Assembly (NCBI GenBank): GCA_029204225.1
Contig: CM055102.1
Span: 38,951,014-39,015,013 of the forward strand
Source: Diphasiastrum complanatum
Taxonomy: Eukaryota > Streptophyta > Lycopodiopsida > Lycopodiales > Lycopodiaceae
Reading direction: 5' to 3'
DNA length: 64,000 nt
Shown here one piece after another: positions 11,601-20,600 of this stretch; within the stretch, counting starts at the first letter, position 1; each line of letters opens with the position of its first letter. The position numbers and the translations under genes are program-made. The notes under the pieces were generated by a model. That model did not search any database. It was not told where the DNA came from and saw only the letters and a program-made list of their open reading frames with translations.

Positions 11601-14600
11601 AGAAAGGGTCTTGATACAAAAGAAATTTTGAAGAATGTTTTATGTGCCTCTGAAACAGCAAATAACCTATCATCTGTAATCAGGACATTAAATTTTGGCC
11701 TGGACATGCAATTCATCAAAGATTGATGTATGCTACCGAAAGAAGCATGCATCCTATCAAGAGAAAAACAACGTAATTCATATGACATTGGGAACATGAA
11801 CAAGAAAGGCTTTGATCACACTGGTGGAAGCCAACAATGTGTGCAGTGTTGTGGCATGAGAGACTTCATTGTTTGAATGCAGGAGCACTTCAAATTATGG
11901 TGGATATGAAATGTGAAGGGATTTAAGAACATACCTTTGTAACTCAGTAAATCTAAAAAGTGCATTCTAGAAAAAACACACAATTACCATCTGGAGAATA
12001 AGAATTAGGCACCCCACCAGATCCTCTACCCCTTGCTGATCTCACCTCCTCTCTATACATTGACTCCCACAAACTAGGAAAGGACGATAATTCTCTCTGA
12101 AGGATGCCCTTGAATCTTCGTAAGAAGAACATGTCATGATCGTAAACGAAATCTTATCAGTCCCCAAGGTCAACCATTAAACTTCTAGCTCCCTTGCTTG
12201 AAGGCCTCGATGCCCTGTCGTTGTGCTATTCGAGTAAATCTCTTATCCATCAGAGTGTTTCATACTATCATGAAAAGACACCCACCTGCCAGTATTTTTC
12301 GCCACCTAAAAGGCCTTTCTACACTCCTCCACATCTAGAAATGTGACATCATCATCTACATTTACATAGGTACCCGTAAGCTTAGTCCTCTATCTAATAG
12401 TGGCTCATCTACTTTCCTAAGATCTGAACTTAATGTTTGGTATTGTTATCTTTCTTAGTAGACCATGCTTTGTCCATCCTTATGGATGGAAGACCAGAAG
12501 TAGTCTCTGGAAACTTTGTAGCATCCTGACTCCTGTTCAGTGGCATTTGTGTCTGGTATACCTCTGACTCTAATGTTGACAATTTTACTTTCCCCAATCT
12601 CTCCCTTGATATTGTGGCTAAAATCATCGCAACGACGAGTCCTGCCCATAATTTGGTCTGTTATCTTTCTTTTCTAACTTTATCACATTGGAGTGCATTC
12701 ACCTCCTTTTACGTCCCACATCTATTTCTAACTTGATCTCCACTATAAACTACTCATTCAACACAACCTTGAGATGATGCACTCCTTTTACGTCCCACAT
12801 CTATGTCTGACTTAATCTCCACTATAAACTGCTCATTCAACACAACCTTGAGAGTCTTTTCGGTCTCTGCCACATGTTACACTAAGAATCATCTGCCCAA
12901 CAAATGATTTTGAGATGCTCCAAGGTCAACCACACATATTGCAATAGAGTCATTCTAACACACAACGCATTTGACTCCCTTGAGTATCCACACAAGCGAC
13001 TAAGTCTTGATCCAGCGCACACTTACTTCCATCCATGAAGCCAATCACTTAAACATACTGTGTTCGAAGACACTTATGGACTCACTGACATTCGCACCAT
13101 CCAAAATGTTAGGTGCTTAGGAACCACAGTAGGGCTAGCATAGTCTGGTCCACCCAGCCATCACACCCTCTTCTTATAGAGAGTGCCCCAATTAGCCTAG
13201 TGTAAGCTGATGGCATTTCACTGTGCCAAGTGCACTGACACTTCTTCTAATGTCACAGAACAGCTAACTGTTGTATGCATGTCAGCACCTAACTTAGGAC
13301 CTTGACCACTGTTGGGCCCTATGCCCAAGTTAGGCCTTACTGCTAAAGTACAGGCCCTATTGGTCTCTAATCCAACGTTGGTCCATATGCTTATGCATGC
13401 CACTTACATTATCCTGTCTTGTTGGGTATATTATCTATCTTGAGTATCCGATTCAAAGCCATGACCATTGATTTCCATACGGACACTCTCCCAGTCATCA
13501 TCAAACTCATTGACAAGAGTGTCAATAACATAGGCAAATTCATCTTCACACAATTTCTCACTAGTAAGAAAAGGCAGACTTTCCGCACTATTAGTCTTGA
13601 TATTTCAGACTCTCCGCAATGTCTCATTATTCTTCCCACAGGTATATCTACTAACCACGGTAGCCTCTTAGAACTCTCTTTTTCAAGCGCAACACATCTT
13701 CATGCAACGACGACTCCATAATGACAAGTTTCAAGCAATAGCAATTTTCTTAACAAGCAAATTTTAAAAAAATTTCAAGACATGTTATTGATTGTACCAC
13801 TATGAGTGCTGACCTGTCACCACCCATTCATAAGACTGTCTTGCACCCTGACGTACCCGTCTACAGATCTGTACATACTACTGTGGTCCTGTTCCTCTTA
13901 TTCACATGTGTGGGCTTCTGACCCCATCTCAGGCATCCAAAACTTCAAATTTATTGGGTCAGAATTGCTAGAATTTTGAAATTATATTGTGGATTTTTTC
14001 CAGGTGAGAGAGAAGCACTTCAATCTTTCAGCTTTGAAGTTTTGTTTTTGTTGTGAATTTGTTTCGAATTTTTTCAGTTTGAAGTTCACAGTTTAAAAAA
14101 AAAAAACTAACCCTACCTTTCCAGCCCTAAACTTTATGAGCCTAAACCTAACCTAAGCAAACCTAACCCTAATTCACCCCTCTTTCTCTCTCCACACCAT
14201 CACAGACAGACAGACAGACTTCTATATTGGTTACTTGCTTGGAGTACTGATTGCCCAGCCATTATTGCGGCAGATGAAAATAACCGGAACTTTGACAGTA
14301 CAAGCTTCATCCTTTGCCATCTTCAAGGAATAAGCATAAGCAGCACCTACCGCATGTGGGAGCTGTGTCCCAACAATAGATGACACAGTAATTTAATTCA
14401 GCTTTTTGCGTGGTGAGCTTGAGAATAGAAACGAGAGCTTGCCGGTCACTCCTTCACGTTTAGTTAAATGCACATCACGGATCTTATGTGGAAGAAACAA
14501 CAGTCCCAAAAGGCAATCAGCCTGGTGTGTTGATCCAAGTCTATGAGGGCGAGCAATCCAGATCTAGAGACAATAATTTGTTTGGCAAATTTGAGTTGTC

Positions 14601-17600
14601 CGGCATTCCTCCTGCCCTAGGGCCCAGAGGCATACCTCAGATTAATCTTTGCTTTGACATTGATGCAAATGGCATATTGAATGTCTCTGTTGAAGATAAG
14701 ACCACTGGGCAAAAGAACAAGAACAACGAACGACACAAAGAACTTTGTACTCTATGTAACATTGCGTGGAGAAGGCAGCCTACATTGTGTGGAAAGGAGC
14801 TATTTGACATTCTGCCTCAGATCTCATTCACGGCATCAGATCTTGTAGAAACTGCGTAACAGTTCGCCTGTAGTGTTCCTTGTTATTACTGTGAAAGAGC
14901 CTCCTGTATGTGTTCCTTGTTATCATGTCATCATCGCTGTCTTCACCAAGATCGTCCACTTACACACCCATAGGCGCTGACAGAGATCTCCGCGCAGATC
15001 GATATCTATGACACTGGGAGCTTCTGCATCCGTCGTAATCTAACATCCCTCTCACGATCACTCACGTTCAGGATCTCCTTGCCTCCGGCTCCGGTTAAGA
15101 TTACTCTCTCTCTACATTGCACCGGAACCTCTAGGTGCCGGTTAACCACAAGAGACCGAACGATTCACGTTCCACCCCACCATAGGACCTAATCCGGGTC
15201 CACCCACCGTGCCTTGGCCTGTGACCGTATCAAGCTGGATCCGACGTCCATCCCAGGCGGCGTCCCATACCACCGCCTAGGCTCTCAACCATCTCCTACC
15301 TCACGCTAGCAATACATCCTGGCCGTGCACACGCTCTCCATCCACCTCCTCCTAGGTATAGATAGAATGGATGGCCAATGAGTCCTCCTCCCCTTTGTAT
15401 ACCTCCAAGGAGAGAGACTCCAAGCCATGTGCACTCCTGGATCATGACACGTGGCAACCAGGCAGGTTCACGAGTCACCGGTCAAGTCTACAGGCCCAAT
15501 CATCGTCCAGTCTCAAGTCTGGGTTTGGGACCCAAGGGAGTTGGGTCCCTAACATGAAGCTTCAAGGATCCAACATTTTGAGGATGATGAACAATTTGAT
15601 AGTGGCAGTCAAGACTCAAATCAAGAGAGCACATTGATATTGATCCCGAAGGAATAGTCAACATTGGGAACTTGCCACAATCATGCCTTGGGAATCAAAA
15701 TGGTAGTGATCAAGAGAAAATGGAAGATCCAATGCAGGAAACGAATTTAAGTGAATCTGATGATTCTTCATCAAGATCATCAGAGGGTGCAATTTGACGA
15801 GGAAAAGCAGTTACCAATGATGGAAAAGCCTATTCAACAGATGGATCACCTTGTCATAGGTGGAATACCGCCTTTGAGCAGTGTCCAACTTCTTGCTTTC
15901 AAAAGCTACCGGCCTACCATCTTGATATAGGACGGCGCCTATAGCATAGTCACTGGCATCCGTTTCAAGTACATACGGCTTGTTAGGATCCGCTATGTGT
16001 AGAATAGGCGCTGTAGTTACACAGTATTTGAGGTTCTCAAAACTCTGATTCAACTCTTCAGTCCAAGTAACTGGAGGACGGAACTTACTGTGCCGGCTAA
16101 CTCTTTTAGCCCCTCTGAGGACATTCGTCAAGGCCAATGCAATTAATGCATAGTTCAAGATGAATCTATGAAAAAACCCCGTAAAGCCCATAAAGGACTT
16201 AACCTCCAGATGGTTTTAGGGATAGGCCATTCACGTACTTGTTGGACGTTATTTGGGTCAATTTCCAACCCATGGTCCGAAATAATGTGACCAAGGTATA
16301 ACAACCTTTTCTGGAAGAACACACATTTGGACTCCTTGGCAAAAAACTTATCCTGTCTAAGTAACTTTAAGACAGTCCTGAGATGCTCCTCATGCTCGTC
16401 TAAATGCAACTTTACTAGTAAAGGATCTATTCTAGTTTCAAAACGAGAATAGACCTCTTGAAATTTTTGTAAATACTGATCCAGGGGCCGGTTCCCCATA
16501 TGGATCGTTGCATACTGACGGTAAAATTCAAAATCATCAAGAATAGGAAGGAAGGCCGCCTTAAAGGCCTTACAAAAATCCTCCCAATTTTTAGGAACTT
16601 CAGGCTTACTCCTTATATCTTGCCACCAAGTAAATGCTTTACCTCGCAGGTACATGACGGCTAGATTGATCTTGTTGTCCTCGGATGAATCGTGCATGGA
16701 AAAGTGCGAATTCCATCGATCCAGCCATTGCAAGACCGCCTCCGAGGTTCTATCCTTCTTTTCCCCAGCAAAAACTTCAGGAGTGAACAAGGGTTGATGC
16801 ACCAATTGCCTTGGCTGCGTCAATTCCTTGAGATCCTGTTGATCCCGACTGTGCTTTGCTTGCATATCCACAATTTGTTGCTGTACACTGTTAATAGCCA
16901 GCATCAGCATCAGGGTCTAAAACAGAGGCAGATACTGTAGCCTCATGAACAGGGGACATAGGCTGTGTAGTAGGAGTAGGCTCCGTTTTTACAAAGAGAA
17001 GAGAGGTGAATTAAGAAAAGATGACAGAAGAGAATCAAAAGCTACTCAAGGAAGATAGATACAACGCTACTCTTGCTGTCTCTTCACAAACCAAATGGTA
17101 TCGTCCATGGCTGCCAAGAGGAATAAGAGAGAGCAAAGAGAAGGATGCACCACCACCTCCAGCTCTTTTCACACAAAACAGAAGCATAGAAGAGGCATAC
17201 CTCCCTCTTCATGCCATCCTACCAACTGCCAAGTGGCCTTGCCTTGCCACCTAGCCTCCACCTCAGCCTTTTGGCCTTCTCCTAGCAATTTGTCAGGTGG
17301 CCTACAGCCCCCCTTCCACCTGTCCATCGCTGGCAGACAGCAATAGGAAGAGGAAAACTGGTGTAGACTTTCAGGGAGGGCCCCGATTTACACAGCTGAA
17401 GATCTGACATACATCGCAATAGGAGGGCGCTTCCAGCTGCCACCTCTCCTGGTCCATATGATGCCACGTAGCAGGTTATCTCGAAGCTTTTTGGTCACTC
17501 CCGCTGGTCAAACAACGATGGAAGAAAAATCCGTTTTTGTTTAAACTGAGGGCCCCATCGCGACAAGAATCCACGATTCCTGAGCGGATTCTCAGTAGAA

Positions 17601-20600
17601 AGAACTGCCACCTGTCCCACCTTGGACAGTGCCACATGGCAGGTCCTCCTTAGGGCCCCTACCATTTTTTTTATAACTTTTACTTGAATTTAAAAAAAAA
17701 AACAGCGGAAGGAAGAATAGAAAAAGACGCATAAAAAATGCGTTTTAAACCCGTTTTGAAATCCGTCAGAAGCGCCAAAACTTACAAGAAAAACTCTACG
17801 GATCAACGCACTTGCTTTCAGCATGCAGTGGCTCTGATACCATATGTTACAATCTTACTTACTGCAAACCTCCAGGTGCCGGTTAATCCAGGTCCACCCA
17901 CTGTGCCCTGGCCTGTGACCGTATCAAGCTGGATCCGACCTCCATCCCAGACGGCGTCCCATACCACCGCCTAGGCTCTCAGCCATCTCCTGCCTCACGC
18001 TAGCAATACATCCTGGCTGTGCACACGCTCTCCATCCACCTCCTCCTAGGTAGATAGAATGGATGGAAGTCAAGACTCAAATCAAGGAGAGCACATTGAT
18101 ATTGATCCCGAAGGAACAGTCTTATGTTCAAGTAGGCACAATATCAGTGTTTGCTTTCAAGAAAAAGTGAGCAAAGCAATACCGGAGAACCTAGAGGTGG
18201 AACATACAACATTCATCATCATATCATGTATTTTGAGGGATTTGGTGATTTACATTTGGTCTACAATATCTGCAAGAGGAGAATGATGCAGTTGTATGGA
18301 GAACTGCCATGAGAAATTGGCATGTGTTCAAAGAGGCATCCTAAGGCATAGAGCTGATTAGCGACGATAATGATTCCTAGAAGAGAGGAATCTATGATGC
18401 ACAAAATGTGTAAGGCACGTGAGGTATGAGGGACGTGATGGTGAGTGATCTGTTATAAAGCTCAGATGGAATGTGCAGAGTATGATCAGATAGTGTGGTG
18501 AGTGAGATAGAGATGTGAGGCATGAGAGCTAGAGACCCCATGAGGTAATCACCTACACTATGGCCATCTGAAGGAATGTGAAATCACTGTATCAAGGCCA
18601 CCTGTCTAGACCATTATATGACATGTGCCAAATCCCAAACTAATAGCAATTACAACGGAAGTAAAGCTAGAAGCAAGAAGAGAACAAGACATTCATGATA
18701 TCCTCGTTTGTCTGCTTTTTGACAATCAAATCACAATATCCTCGTTTGTCTGCTTCTTCGAATCGTAATAAATTGGATGATCTATTCAATTCCTTTAGGA
18801 TCATATTTTAGCATTGCATCTGGCTGTGCTGGTCTGAAGATTTTGTCATGTTGTTGGGTAGTCACTTTATTGTTCAATCCAAATGCTTCAATGATAACCA
18901 TAAGCCTTGCATCTGAACTATGAAGATCCTGCATGAAGGAATTATTGGCATAATCAATCCCCAACTTAGGGACTAATATGCTTTGATTGATCATCTCTGA
19001 AAATGATAAATGATATTCTGAATGGACATTCATTTCCAAAAACATCGAGTGAATGAGATGCTTGCAAAGAGTGAGGATGTCTCTTTCACTCAAAGTCTCT
19101 ACAAAATTGTTCGTAGATTACGTCATCATGTTCGAAAATATTGATATCTCCAATATTTTGAACCACAAACTGGAAATTGTGATATAATGGATCTTTGATT
19201 GTTTGTCCCGTCTTATAGTTAGGACAATTTCCAGCTTGTATAATACAAGTTTCATCACATTTCGTTGTGTACTCTATACTGAATGTGAAACATTCATATA
19301 GATCAGTTGTATCCTTGTCTGTTAATCCCATTTCACAAGATGTTTCAGACAAGTTTTTTGGTTGAATGTGATGTGATAATTCTGGTGATCTCAAGGAAGA
19401 TAGGGTCCTTGAATGATTTGCCTCATTGACAACTTTTTTGCCTGAATTGGCTCTTGTACTGCTCAATTGAAGATCAATATTGAAAACAAAAATATTGTCC
19501 TCATAATCCTCCGCATCATGTTTGTTGTCCTCAGCTGATTTTCGATGTCCTTGCATTAACATTGTATTTGCAATTGGAATTTTCTGGGCCGATTCAAATT
19601 GGGAATTACATTTATGTTGCCGATCTTGTGTACATTCCATAGCACTACATAAATGTTGATTGTCTAGAGCTGTTGATGAAGTTGGCTGATCCATCTGTTG
19701 AATAGGCTTTTCCATCATTGGTAACTGCTTTTCCTCGTCAAATTGCACTTCTGGTTCATCCTCTGATGATCTTGATGAAGAATCATCATATTCACTTAAA
19801 TTCGATTCCTGCATTGGATCTTCCATACCAGACATTTCCTCTTGATCACTACCATTTTGATTCCCAAGGCATGATTGTGGCAAGTTCCCAATGTGATCTA
19901 TATGTTTGGGCCCAGTATTTTACTTTATGGCACCACATTATATACAGTTTCCATTACCACCTCCGTCACCATTTCTCCTAGACCTTTTTGAGTTCTCCTT
20001 TTTCGAGAAGCTGAAACGTAACCATGCCCGTGAGTTTGAACGGTGAGGACTCCTTTGGAATATGACCCATGAGTTATGGCAGGGTTCCTATATGTACATT
20101 TGACATCAATTTTTAACTGCATAGTTCATTGTTCAACTATTTGATTTTTCTTTTCAATGTTATAAGTTTGTATTTAAATGCCTAATCAGTGTATTGTGTG
20201 ATCAAGGTTCAATGATCACTCATGGATAAATTATCAACGATTGATCATGGATAAATCATAATTTATAGAAAGTTGATTATTGTGATTTGTGAACTTTGAA
20301 CTGTGTCCATTGTTGTCATTATGATTCGGCAAACACTAATCTGGTTTTGATTTTCTAGAAGGAACGGCGAATTGTATGTATTCATTAGCAAACTAATATC
20401 TGTAAGAAACATTGTAGATATTAGGTATTTTTTAGCGCTATACTAAAAAAGTCTGCAATATTCCCATCCTCTTGGTGCACTAAGTCATTCACCCCATCCA
20501 TAAAAGGGGAGACTACATGAGGCCAGAAAACTATCGCACTATTATGATTGGCTATGTCATAGCTAAGCTCCATGGGACCATTCTTGTGTCTGTAGTAAAC

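Noticed and set aside
14100-14175. ctaaaccctaa-like text resembling plant telomere repeats
   Set aside because: Irregular copies of aaccta/accctaa without a run of perfect TTTAGGG units.
16692-17346. Plus-strand frames opposite and beside the gypsy gag
   Set aside because: Complements of the gag frame or leader sequence; Pro/Ser-rich with no domain.
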